Below are positions 17,195-24,495 of a DNA stretch of 38,003 nt, in pieces. Each line of letters begins with the position of its first letter. Positions within the stretch are counted from its first letter, which is position 1. Below the pieces are notes generated by a model. That model worked only from the letters and a program-made list of their open reading frames with translations, was not told the DNA's origin and ran no database searches. The stretch is from Actinomyces oris (GTDB lineage: Bacteria > Actinomycetota > Actinomycetes > Actinomycetales > Actinomycetaceae). The position numbers were made by a program, and so were the translations under genes. The stretch spans positions 108,653 to 146,655 of the forward strand of contig NZ_MSGO01000009.1 of assembly GCF_001929375.1 (NCBI RefSeq), given 5' to 3'.

Positions 17195-18104
17195 GAAGCC
17201 CGACCGCTGCCCAGAGCAGGCCCTGGAGAATCCAGGTGATCGACCCGTTAGGAAGATGCAGCCGGTCCGACAGCATGTCGTTCGCCACATGAATGCCTCC
17301 GTGCACGCCGATGGCCGCCCAGGTCGCCCCGGAGACGATTCGGACAATCATCGCCGTCACCGCGAATCCGCACGGTAGAGCGAGATACGTGATGCGCTCA
17401 AGGAGATTCTGTTGCCCTCCTTGAGAGAGAAGATGAAGAACAGTGAATCCGAGGACGCTGGACACTGCTGCAAAACGCGTCTCACCCAGCGAGGAGAAGA
17501 GCCACCCTCTCCAAATCACCTCCTCAGGAATTCCCTGAAGAAGGAAGGCTATGGAGAAGGACTCGACGATCATGAGCCACGGCGCACCCTGGGGTAACGG
17601 CTGGTCTCCACCAGCAACCCCGAAGACATGAAGCATGCCGGCCACCACAAGCTCAACGACGAGTGCAGCCAGAACCATCCCTGCCAGCCAGAGCAGCGCA
17701 CGCCTGTCGATGCGCAGCCCCACACCGACATGCCGGTCTCGGTCAAGCGTGCGACCCAAGACACGACACAGGACAAGAGCGAGTACCACCGCCGCCCCAT
17801 GGATCAGCAGCACACACGTCCCCACTGCGAAGGACTCTACGAGACCAACAGGATTCTCATGTGCGAGAGCAAAGGACTGGATCGCAGGAATCTGTTTCAA
17901 CAAGGCCGGTGTGAGCGCGCAGGCGAACATCATCGCAACCGCGATAACGATGCGCAGCACCTTTCCACCCGCGGATAGTCGAGGATCTTGATCCGATCGA
18001 TATCCACTGAGATCCGAGGACTCAAGAGACGAGAGCGTTGATGAGACTTCCACCGACCGAGGTTTTCCATGTGATGTGCTCATGAAATTCACGGTACGCC
18101 TCAT
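17133..18104 (-). CDS. CPBP-family intramembrane glutamic metalloprotease
   Basis: This 323-residue membrane protein has about eight hydrophobic segments and the CPBP/Rce1 catalytic motifs: EEVIWR (Glu194, Glu195, Arg199), FTVLH with His224, and HGGIHVAND with His268 and His272. Relatives cleave substrates in the membrane; several bacterial ones act in bacteriocin maturation or self-immunity, but no bacteriocin gene is nearby. The first 45 residues are polar and probably cytosolic. I use the ATG at 18104 for its GAGGGC site seven bases upstream; one at 18119 is possible. The 3' end overlaps ogt by 62 bases, and the DNA is less GC-rich than its neighbours. Substrate unknown. Confidence 0.85.
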   Translation of the reverse strand: MRRTVNFMSTSHGKPRSVEVSSTLSSLESSDLSGYRSDQDPRLSAGGKVLRIVIAVAMMFACALTPALLKQIPAIQSFALAHENPVGLVESFAVGTCVLLIHGAAVVLALVLCRVLGRTLDRDRHVGVGLRIDRRALLWLAGMVLAALVVELVVAGMLHVFGVAGGDQPLPQGAPWLMIVESFSIAFLLQGIPEEVIWRGWLFSSLGETRFAAVSSVLGFTVLHLLSQGGQQNLLERITYLALPCGFAVTAMIVRIVSGATWAAIGVHGGIHVANDMLSDRLHLPNGSITWILQGLLWAAVGLLILAFHRRRQRLAALTDRTR

Positions 18105-18157
18105 ATTTTGCGCCCTCAATCAGACCCTGAAGAAATCAGGGGAACGTGGAAAAGAAA

Positions 18158-18184
18158 TCAGGGATCCCTCCGGGGAATCCCTGA
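18158..18184 (-). terminator. Intrinsic terminator of prfB
   Basis: TCAGGGATCCC (18158-18168) pairs with the inverted copy ending at 18184 with one bulged base. On the minus strand the stem is followed at once by TTTCTTTTCC, a proper T-rich tail. It lies 32 bases after the prfB stop and before the CPBP gene, and is the only hairpin in the window with a classical tail. Confidence 0.75.
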
Positions 18185-18215
18185 CTCCGATGACGTTTCT
18201 AATGAAGCGAGCCGC

Positions 18216-19337
18216 TCAGTCCTCGGCGGTCTCCTGCTGCTTGCGCCAGCGGATGCCGGCGTCGATGAAGCCGTCGATGTCGCCGTCGAAGACCGAGTCG
18301 GGGTTGCCGACCTCGAAGTTGGTCCGCAGGTCCTTGACCATCTGGTAGGGGTTGAGGACGTAGGAGCGCATCTGGTCCCCCCAGGAGGCCTTGATGTCCC
18401 CGGCGAGCTCCTTCTTCTTGGCGTCCTCCTCCTGCTGCTTGAGCAGGAGCAGGCGCGACTGGAGGACCCGCATGGCGGCAGCGCGGTTCTGGATCTGGGA
18501 CTTCTCGTCCTGCATGGAGACCACCAGGCCCGTGGGCAGGTGGGTGATGCGCACGGCGGAGTCGGTGGTGTTGACGCTCTGCCCGCCGGGGCCCGAGGAG
18601 CGGAAGACGTCGATGCGGATGTCGGTCTCGGGGATGTCGATGTGGTCGGTGGACTCGATGAGCGGGATGACCTCGACGGCGGCGAAGGAGGTCTGGCGGC
18701 GGCCCTGGTTGTCGAAGGGGCTGATGCGCACTAGGCGGTGCGTGCCGCCCTCGACGCTCAGGGTCCCGTAGGCGTAGGGGGCGTGGACCTCGAAGGTGAC
18801 CGACTTCAGTCCCGCCTCCTCGGCGTAGGAGGTGTTGAGGACCTTGACGGGGTAGTCGTGACGCTCGGCCCAGCGGGTGTACATGCGCAGGAGCATCTCG
18901 GCGAAGTCGGCGGCGTCCACGCCGCCGGCGCCCGAGCGGATGGTGATGACGGCGTCGCGGGGGTCGTACTCGCCGCTGAGCAGCGTGCGGATCTCCAGGT
19001 CGGAGAGGTCCTTGCTGATGGCCGCCAGGTCCGTCTCGGCCTCGGCGAGGATCTCGGCGGCGTCCTCGCCCTCCTCCTCACCGGCGAGCTCGACCATCGC
19101 CTCAAGGTCCCCGATGCGCGCCCCCAGGCTCTCGACCCGCTTGAGGTCGGCCTGGGCGTGGGACAGCGCGGAGGTGACCACCTGGGCGGCGTCGGGGTCA
19201 TCCCACAGGTCCGGTGCGGAGGCCTGCTCGGAGAGCTCGGCGATCCGGGCGCGCAGGGTCTCAGGGTCGGTCACCGCGGTGATGGAGGCGTAGGTGTGTC
19301 GGAGTCGTTCGATCTCAGCGGAGAAGTCAGTGGCCAC
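18216..19337 (-). CDS. prfB: Peptide chain release factor 2
   Basis: RF2 recognises UGA and UAA stop codons and triggers release of the finished protein. The 373-residue protein has the stop-reading tripeptide SPF (206-208) and the catalytic GGQ (251-253) within [17 protein letters not shown]. The frame is continuous from the GTG at 19337; the programmed +1 frameshift that regulates prfB in many bacteria is absent. No good ribosome site precedes the GTG. A TAGACT lies seven bases upstream, so translation may start on a leaderless mRNA. An intrinsic terminator follows. Confidence 0.96.
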   Translation of the reverse strand: MATDFSAEIERLRHTYASITAVTDPETLRARIAELSEQASAPDLWDDPDAAQVVTSALSHAQADLKRVESLGARIGDLEAMVELAGEEEGEDAAEILAEAETDLAAISKDLSDLEIRTLLSGEYDPRDAVITIRSGAGGVDAADFAEMLLRMYTRWAERHDYPVKVLNTSYAEEAGLKSVTFEVHAPYAYGTLSVEGGTHRLVRISPFDNQGRRQTSFAAVEVIPLIESTDHIDIPETDIRIDVFRSSGPGGQSVNTTDSAVRITHLPTGLVVSMQDEKSQIQNRAAAMRVLQSRLLLLKQQEEDAKKKELAGDIKASWGDQMRSYVLNPYQMVKDLRTNFEVGNPDSVFDGDIDGFIDAGIRWRKQQETAED

Positions 19338-19430
19338 GAAGGGGAGTCTACGGCAGAACGTGCGAGGGGCGTCGTCGGGGCGGTCGCGGCTCGCTCGACG
19401 GCTCGGTCACGCCCACCATTCATCCGTCCC

Positions 19431-20342
19431 TCACCCCAGCTCGATCCCCTGGGCTTGGGAGAGCAGCGCCTCGAGCACCGCGCGTGTCGCCTGCCCCGGC
19501 TCGCTGCGGGTCGATCGATGACGCACCACCAGCTGGCGCACGCCCAGCCCGGGCAGGCGCACCACACTGAGCTCATCGGGGACAAGTCCGGAGTAGACGG
19601 CCAGCTCGGGCAGGAGCGCGCAGCCCAGGCCCTGACTGACCATGGCCAGCACGACGTCGTAGTCGTAGGCGACGTGCCGCATCGTCAAGGGCACCCCCAG
19701 CTGGCGCTCCAGACGGTCCAGGGCGAAGGCGCCGGCGGTCTCCGGGGCCAGGTCGATCCAGGTGGCGCGCGCCAGGTCCGCCAGAGTCGTTGGGGCCGCC
19801 TGCTCGGCCGGCACGACGACGAGCCAGGACTCGTCCAGCAGCGGGATGTCAGCCATGCCCCGAGGCGCCGCGGGCAGCGTGTGCTCGTCACGCTCGATGA
19901 GGACCAGGTCGAGCTCGCCCCGACGCAGCCGGGACAGGGCACTGCGCTCCTCGACCTCCTCGACGATCACCTCCAGCTCCGGGCTGGTGGTCGCCAGAGA
20001 GCTCAGGAGGGGCAGCAGGAGCGCCCGGACGGCGGAGGCGAAGCTCCCGACGCGCACCACGCCGGAGGGGACGGAGTCGTCCAGGTCCGCCAGCTCACGG
20101 CGCACGGTGGTCAGCTCGTCCTCGATGCGCTCGGCCGCGTCCGCCAGAACCTTCCCGGCCGCCGTGAGCACGGCTCCGGTGGGTGTGCGGTCCAGGACCC
20201 GGGCGCCGCACTCGCGCTCCAGGAGGCGAATCTGCTGGGAGACGGCCGACGGCGTGATATGAAGGAAATCTGCCGCTGCGACAACTCCTCCGGCCCGGTG
20301 GACGGCCAAGAGAACCGAGAGCCTCTGAGGCAATACCTGCAT
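19431..20342 (-). CDS. LysR-family transcriptional regulator
   Basis: This 303-residue LysR regulator has an N-terminal winged helix-turn-helix (about 3-62, with AAADFLHITPSAVSQQIRLLERECGA split around the recognition helix) and a C-terminal periplasmic-binding-protein-like effector domain (about 90-295). It is divergent from a small membrane protein gene 72 bases away, the classic layout in which a LysR protein controls its neighbour and itself. A perfect 8-bp inverted repeat (20337-20368) overlaps its start codon. The effector cannot be named; the N-terminal part resembles ArgP/LysG types only loosely. Confidence 0.9.
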   Translation of the reverse strand: MQVLPQRLSVLLAVHRAGGVVAAADFLHITPSAVSQQIRLLERECGARVLDRTPTGAVLTAAGKVLADAAERIEDELTTVRRELADLDDSVPSGVVRVGSFASAVRALLLPLLSSLATTSPELEVIVEEVEERSALSRLRRGELDLVLIERDEHTLPAAPRGMADIPLLDESWLVVVPAEQAAPTTLADLARATWIDLAPETAGAFALDRLERQLGVPLTMRHVAYDYDVVLAMVSQGLGCALLPELAVYSGLVPDELSVVRLPGLGVRQLVVRHRSTRSEPGQATRAVLEALLSQAQGIELG

Positions 20343-20368
20343 GAAGTAAATCTACATCCCTCATGCAG
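20337..20368. promoter_or_regulatory. Inverted repeat between the LysR gene and the small membrane protein gene
   Basis: CTGCATGA (20337-20344) and TCATGCAG (20361-20368) form a perfect inverted repeat, centres 24 bases apart. It spans the LysR start codon and ends 11 bases before the -35 of the divergent gene, suiting an autoregulatory or activating LysR site. Binding is inferred. Confidence 0.42.
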
Positions 20369-20378
20369 ATAGATGCGA

Positions 20379-20407
20379 TTGACCTTCATTCGGGGGTGTC
20401 GAAGAAT
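20379..20407 (+). promoter_or_regulatory. Promoter of the small membrane protein gene, probably leaderless
   Basis: TTGACC (20379-20384), a 17-base spacer and AAGAAT (20402-20407) make a good promoter. Only seven bases separate the -10 from the GTG at 20415, so transcription would begin at or next to the start codon. Confidence 0.55.
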
Positions 20408-20414
20408 CTTCCCT

Positions 20415-20771
20415 GTGAACGACGTGCTCTCCTCCCTCATCTCTATCGGCGGCTGGATCGGTGCCGCTGAGCTCCTCGTGGCCTACTTCATGGTCTCCAA
20501 GGGCACGATCGCCGGCGATTCGCTCAAGTACCAGGCCCTCAACATCACCGGCTCCGTGCTGCTGACCATCAACTGCGCAAGCTCCGGGGCCTGGCCCAGC
20601 GTCATCGCCAACGCCTTCTACCTCCTGGTGGGCCTCAACATCCTGTTCACGGTGAAGCGGGCCTACATCGCCCAGCTCTCGCGCCGTCAGAAGGAGGAGC
20701 TGCGGTCCCGGATTCACCTGCGCCGGCGCCCCTCCCCCGTGGTCTCGGCGGGTTTCGTCGAGCAGGCCTGA
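20415..20771 (+). CDS. Small membrane protein (CBU_0592-like)
   Basis: This 118-residue protein has three hydrophobic stretches (about residues 6-26, 37-56 and 60-78) followed by a basic, proline-containing cytosolic tail. Its general layout recalls the CBU_0592 family of uncharacterised membrane proteins, a tentative match. I chose the GTG at 20415, reading MNDVLSSLISIGGWIGAAEL, because the region upstream is a promoter; an ATG at 20373 would place coding sequence over the -35. It is divergent from the LysR gene and may be its target. A function such as small-solute export would be a guess and is not claimed. Confidence 0.72.
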   Translation: MNDVLSSLISIGGWIGAAELLVAYFMVSKGTIAGDSLKYQALNITGSVLLTINCASSGAWPSVIANAFYLLVGLNILFTVKRAYIAQLSRRQKEELRSRIHLRRRPSPVVSAGFVEQA

Positions 20772-20818
20772 GAGCGCAGGCCGCCTCCTGCCACGCATAA
20801 CCTTCCACCCACCCGTTT

Positions 20819-20850
20819 CGACGCAGTGAGTCTGTCGGCTCACTGCGTCG
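20819..20850. terminator. 12-bp hairpin between convergent membrane protein and tad genes
   Basis: CGACGCAGTGAG (20819-20830) pairs perfectly with CTCACTGCGTCG (20839-20850) around eight bases. It contains the stop codon of the last tad gene (20840-20842), so part of the stem is coding. It probably serves both directions; no T-tract. Confidence 0.62.
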
Positions 20851-21346
20851 TCGTCATTCGGGCAGAGCCGGCGGCGGTGATGGTGAAGCCCTCGACCGGG
20901 AGGATCCCCCAAGGGAGGAAGGGCGGGCGGGAACGGGCCTGCAGCCTCACCTCGGCGATCTGGCTGTCGGCGGCCCGGGCGCTGACGATCGTGACCCCCT
21001 CCAGCCTGGCCGCTGCCGGCTGGGCGGACAGGTCCTCGACCGCCTTGCTCAGGACTCCTGCGTCAGTGAGGGACCCGGGTGCGGTGTCCGTGGCGCCGCC
21101 CCCGTAGTAGGGGTTCGCCTCCATGCTGTCGGCTCCCGCGGCCGCAGCCGAGTCCGCCAGTGACGTGAGGGTCTTGAGGTCGAGGTAGACGGCGGTTGCC
21201 GAGGCCGCGACGAACAGCAGCGCAAGGACGACGCAGATGAGCCCGACGCCCAGGAGGAGCGTCTGCCCGTCCTCCTCACGGTGCAGCCGACGCAGCAGGG
21301 CACGAGCCCGCTGCTGGGAGGTCCTGGGGCCGGGTGGCCTGTTCAC
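20840..21346 (-). CDS. TadE/TadG-like protein of the tad locus
   Basis: The last gene of the tad operon encodes 168 residues. After a basic cytosolic start it has the typical pseudopilin-like segment EEDGQTLLLGVG followed by a hydrophobic stretch (about 30-52), then an extracytoplasmic domain with alanine-rich helices. This matches the short actinobacterial TadE/G-like proteins found at the end of such loci. The GTG at 21346 overlaps the stop of the preceding gene in GTGA. A prepilin peptidase could cut after the Gly in EEDG, but none is encoded here. Confidence 0.78.
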   Translation of the reverse strand: MNRPPGPRTSQQRARALLRRLHREEDGQTLLLGVGLICVVLALLFVAASATAVYLDLKTLTSLADSAAAAGADSMEANPYYGGGATDTAPGSLTDAGVLSKAVEDLSAQPAAARLEGVTIVSARAADSQIAEVRLQARSRPPFLPWGILPVEGFTITAAGSARMTTTQ

Positions 21347-21897
21347 TGCTCCTCCTTGCCCGGCAGGGTGATGGAGCGCTCAGTGTCTACGACGACGACA
21401 TCCCGGCCGATCCCCAGCGAGGCGAAGCCCGGAAGGTCCACACCGACTGAGACCTTGACCATCGCCGCCTGCCCCCGGGCGCAGCCGTGAGCGCAGGTCA
21501 CCGACAGGGAGCCGGAGGGATCGGCGTCGACCCCCTGATCGGACAGGGACAGCTGCATCGCCACCTGAGCGTTATCCATCGCGGACGGTGAGTCATCGAC
21601 CTCCAGGACCCGGCTGGCGGCGTCGGCCGCCGAGGCGACGGCGAAGGTCGTGGCCTGGAGCTGGGCGAGCGTGACCACCAGGTAGAGCACGGGTACCACC
21701 AGGACGGCGCTCCATCCGATGAACTCGACGATCGCGTTGCCCTCCTCCTGGCTCATGAGCCGCCGGATGCTCCGTGGACCTGGCCTGAGAACCTGTCGTA
21801 GTCGGCTGACGGCCCGCCCGGTGATGATGGCGCAGGCCGGGACCGCCCTCGGTGACCGCGATGCGGCAGGGCGCCCGCGACGCCTTGCGTCGGCCAT
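21343..21897 (-). CDS. TadE-like minor pilin protein (second)
   Basis: This 184-residue protein has a long basic N-terminus (about 47 residues), then EEGNAIVEFIGWSAVLVVPVLY, a TadE-type segment with a glycine cleavage site and a glutamate five residues later, and a mature domain with two cysteines (CAHGCARG). TadE-family proteins are minor pseudopilins needed for Flp pilus assembly. I chose the ATG at 21897, which has GGTGA six bases upstream; a GTG at 21906 is possible. It sits between the other TadE-like genes and overlaps the next start. Confidence 0.82.
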   Translation of the reverse strand: MADARRRGRPAASRSPRAVPACAIITGRAVSRLRQVLRPGPRSIRRLMSQEEGNAIVEFIGWSAVLVVPVLYLVVTLAQLQATTFAVASAADAASRVLEVDDSPSAMDNAQVAMQLSLSDQGVDADPSGSLSVTCAHGCARGQAAMVKVSVGVDLPGFASLGIGRDVVVVDTERSITLPGKEEQ

Positions 21898-21912
21898 GGA
21901 TATCACCCGAGC

Positions 21913-22386
21913 TCACCTCTCCTGAACCAGGGAGGACTCATCGATGGCGTGCCCGGTGACCCGCAGTGTCCCTCCGGGCCCGAAGAGTCCCAGGACCGGG
22001 AAGGGTGCTGTCACCGTCACCTCGACGATCCTCAGGTCACCGGCGGACATGCGCGAGACGGTGACGGTGTCCACGTAGCCGCGCCTGAGGGCGGCGTCGG
22101 TCAGAACCTGCACCCGCTGGCGCGCCTCGGCCTCCGTACCCCCGACCAGGGCGGCGCGGCGAGCGCCGTCACCCGCGGCGTCGGTCAGGACGTTGCGGGC
22201 GTAGACCCCCAGGGCCACCTGGAGGAGCGCCACGAACACGACGATGACGAGCGCACCGACCATGACGAAGTCGACGACGGCGGAGCCCGACTCATGCTGC
22301 CCGTTGAGGCGGAGGCGACCCGGCCGGGGCAGGGCGCGACCAGCCCGTTGGAGCACGCCGAGGCGAGGCGCTCGTTCAGATCGCAC
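21913..22386 (-). CDS. TadE-like minor pilin protein (first)
   Basis: This 157-residue protein has a basic start of about 30 residues, then HESGSAVVDFVMVGALVIVV, the TadE-type processing site and membrane segment, followed by NVLTDAAGDGARRAAL and a short beta-rich domain. The GTG at 22386 lies inside the end of the upstream pilin-like gene (overlap GTGCGATCTGA), with GGTGA close upstream. The family role is minor pilin or assembly factor in Flp pili. Confidence 0.82.
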   Translation of the reverse strand: MRSERAPRLGVLQRAGRALPRPGRLRLNGQHESGSAVVDFVMVGALVIVVFVALLQVALGVYARNVLTDAAGDGARRAALVGGTEAEARQRVQVLTDAALRRGYVDTVTVSRMSAGDLRIVEVTVTAPFPVLGLFGPGGTLRVTGHAIDESSLVQER

Positions 22387-22606
22387 TCGTCACCTTCGCG
22401 ATGGCGTTGAGGAAGACCTCGGTCAGCGTGCTGCCGGCCACCGTCCACAGTGCCACGACGAGCCCCGCGGTCATGAGGGTCACCAGGACCCAGCCGGGGA
22501 CGTCACCGCGCTCATCGCGCAGATCGATCCGGGTCGCACCGGCGGCGCGCCACGACCGGGAACCGTGCTGAGAGAGGCGGGATGAGGGAGGGATGAGGCA
22601 CTTCAT
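22376..22606 (-). CDS. Small pilin-like protein of the tad locus
   Basis: The 76-residue protein has a polar basic leader of 36 or so residues, then RDERGDVPGWVLVTLMTAGL and a hydrophobic helix to about residue 60. Position, size and layout fit the Flp major pilin of a tad locus. The usual Flp signature (glycine, four residues, then GluTyr) is not present: GDVPGW lacks the conserved glutamate. AGGAGT precedes the ATG at 22606. It is the best candidate for the pilus subunit here, but could instead be a helper membrane protein. Confidence 0.68.
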   Translation of the reverse strand: MKCLIPPSSRLSQHGSRSWRAAGATRIDLRDERGDVPGWVLVTLMTAGLVVALWTVAGSTLTEVFLNAIAKVTSAI

Positions 22607-22693
22607 GACTACTCCTTGCTGTCGGGCGGGAATCTGGGTGAAAGGGCGATGGATGGTCGGGGTCCACGGGCGCAGGAGGGTGACGGATACGCT

Positions 22694-23647
22694 TCACACC
22701 CCCAGCCTCAGGACGAACAGTCCTGGGAAGAGGGCGAAGACGACGGTGATGGGCAGGACCAGGAAGACCACGGGAACCATCTGGGCGATCTCCCGTCTGC
22801 CGCCCTCCTCCATGAGGGCCTGGCGCGCCGCCTCACGCACGTCGGTGGCCTGGGAGCGCAGGACCTCGGCCAGTGGTGTGCCGCGCTCAAGGGCCACGAT
22901 GATCGCCTCGCACAGGCGGGTGACGTGGACGGAGCCGACTCGCCGCTCCATGCGGTCCAGGGCGGTGGACAGGACCGTGCCGGAGCGGATGTCGGTCAGA
23001 GTGGTGCCCAGCTCGTCGACGAGGTCGCCGCGCCCCAGTGCGACGATGCGCTCGATGGCCGGCACCGGGCCCTGGCCGGCCCCCACCGCCAGGGCCAACA
23101 GCTCGACGACGTCGGGCAGCTGCGCCTCGATCCGTGACAGCCGCTTCGCCACGGCCCGGCTGAGCCACCAGTCGCGGGCAGCGGCCCCGGCCACTGTGGC
23201 CATGAGGCACAGGAGGATGAGCGCGGGCACGTTGACGGAGCGGGCCAGGGCCGCCAGGCCGCCTGCGGCCAGGACGAGCAGGAGCGCCGTCGTCGACCAC
23301 AGGACCTGCTGGAGGCGGAACTGGTCGACCCCCAGTGATGACCCTGATCGCGTCAGGCGACGCCGGACCGAGTCGGCCGACGACCCCAAAGAGTCCATCA
23401 GCCTGCCGAGATTGAGAGCACGTCCGGTGGAGGCCATGAGCAGGCCGACGACGGTGCTCCCGTCGGAGGTAGGCCCTGCCGGAGCGACCAGCAGGCCGGA
23501 GGTCGTGGGCCGGCGGTGGACGTAGGGCTCCAGACGGGCCATGAGTGTGGGGCGGCGGCGACGGAGGGCCGAGATGACGCTCAGAACGCCAACGGCCCCC
23601 AGCAGCCCGGCGAGTCCTCCGGTGAGCATCGCGTTCATGGGGTTCAT
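22694..23647 (-). CDS. tadC: Tad inner-membrane platform protein TadC
   Basis: The 317-residue protein is a GspF/T2SSF-type membrane platform. It has hydrophobic segments near 5-25, around 125-170 and at the C-terminus, and a cytosolic T2SSF domain (about 175-285) with EAQLPDVVELLALAVGAGQ and LGTTLTDIRSGTVLSTALDR. Together with TadB it forms the base that the TadA motor drives to extrude pilin. The ATG at 23647 overlaps the tadB stop in ATGA, with GGAGAGG inside tadB. A gap of 87 bases separates it from the pilin-like gene. Confidence 0.86.
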   Translation of the reverse strand: MNPMNAMLTGGLAGLLGAVGVLSVISALRRRRPTLMARLEPYVHRRPTTSGLLVAPAGPTSDGSTVVGLLMASTGRALNLGRLMDSLGSSADSVRRRLTRSGSSLGVDQFRLQQVLWSTTALLLVLAAGGLAALARSVNVPALILLCLMATVAGAAARDWWLSRAVAKRLSRIEAQLPDVVELLALAVGAGQGPVPAIERIVALGRGDLVDELGTTLTDIRSGTVLSTALDRMERRVGSVHVTRLCEAIIVALERGTPLAEVLRSQATDVREAARQALMEEGGRREIAQMVPVVFLVLPITVVFALFPGLFVLRLGV

Positions 23648-24495
23648 CGCAGTGTCCTCTCCTCCTCGGGCAGCCGCCCCAGGCGCAGCATGAGCCGGTA
23701 GGCGATGACCGAGACGACGGCTCCGGTCAGGAGAATGACGGCTCCGGCGGTGGTGGCGTAGGCCGCTGCTGCCTGAGGCCGGGTGGACAGCAGCGCCAGG
23801 ACCAGCCACGGGGCGGCGACCGCGACCTTGGCTCCGTTGACGGTCCAGGACTGGCGAGCCTCGAGCTCGCCTCGGGTGCGCATGTCCTCACGCAGCATCT
23901 GAGACAGGGAGCGCAGCAGCGTCCCCAGGTCGGTGCCGCCGACCTCGTGGGCCAGGCGCAGGGCCTCAACGATCCGGTCGGCGACCGGGTCGGCGAAACG
24001 GGCCTTGAGCCGGTCCAGGGCGCTGTCGAAGCGGGCCGAGGCGGCGTAGTCGGTGGCGAAGGCCCGGAACTGGGGGCGGACGGCCTCCGGGCCGCGCTCA
24101 CCGAGGTTGGTCAGCGCCTCCGGCAGACTCATGCCCGCGCGGACGCCGGAGACGAGGGTGTCGACGGCCTCGGGCCACACCTCGCGCAGCCGGGTACGGC
24201 GGTTGCGCGCTCGAGAGGAGATGATGAGGAAGGGGATCGCCGTGAAGATGGCGGTGAAGGACAGGGCCACCGGCCAGGCCCGGGACATCCCTAGGAAGAT
24301 CAGGCCGATGAGCAGCCCCAGCCCGATCGAGCCCAGGACGAACATTGTGGGGCTGGTGCGGCCGGCGCCGGCCTGGACCAGGATGTCGGCCAGGAGACGG
24401 GAGCGCCTCGAGCGCCACTGAGGCGGGTCGGAGGTGCAGGCCATCCAGATCAGGAGCAGCCCCACCCCGCCCAGGAGCCCGGAGACGGCGCCCAT
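23644..24495 (-). CDS. tadB: Tad inner-membrane platform protein TadB
   Basis: The 283-residue protein is the other GspF-type platform subunit: membrane segments near 5-20, 50-70 and 75-95, a cytosolic T2SSF domain with WPEAVDTLVSGVRAGMSLPE and LRLAHEVGGTDLGTLLRSLS, and C-terminal membrane segments. It partners with TadC and TadA in the Flp pilus machine. The ATG at 24495 overlaps the tadA stop in ATGA, and its own stop overlaps the tadC start, so tadA-tadB-tadC are translationally coupled. Confidence 0.88.
   Translation of the reverse strand: MGAVSGLLGGVGLLLIWMACTSDPPQWRSRRSRLLADILVQAGAGRTSPTMFVLGSIGLGLLIGLIFLGMSRAWPVALSFTAIFTAIPFLIISSRARNRRTRLREVWPEAVDTLVSGVRAGMSLPEALTNLGERGPEAVRPQFRAFATDYAASARFDSALDRLKARFADPVADRIVEALRLAHEVGGTDLGTLLRSLSQMLREDMRTRGELEARQSWTVNGAKVAVAAPWLVLALLSTRPQAAAAYATTAGAVILLTGAVVSVIAYRLMLRLGRLPEEERTLR

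Noticed and set aside
17133-18104. CPBP protease as bacteriocin immunity within a bacteriocin cluster
   Set aside because: No precursor peptide, transporter or maturation gene lies nearby; the neighbours are ogt and prfB.
18216-19337. Programmed +1 frameshift in prfB
   Set aside because: The frame is continuous from the GTG to the stop, and no in-frame early UGA with a slippery CUU was found.
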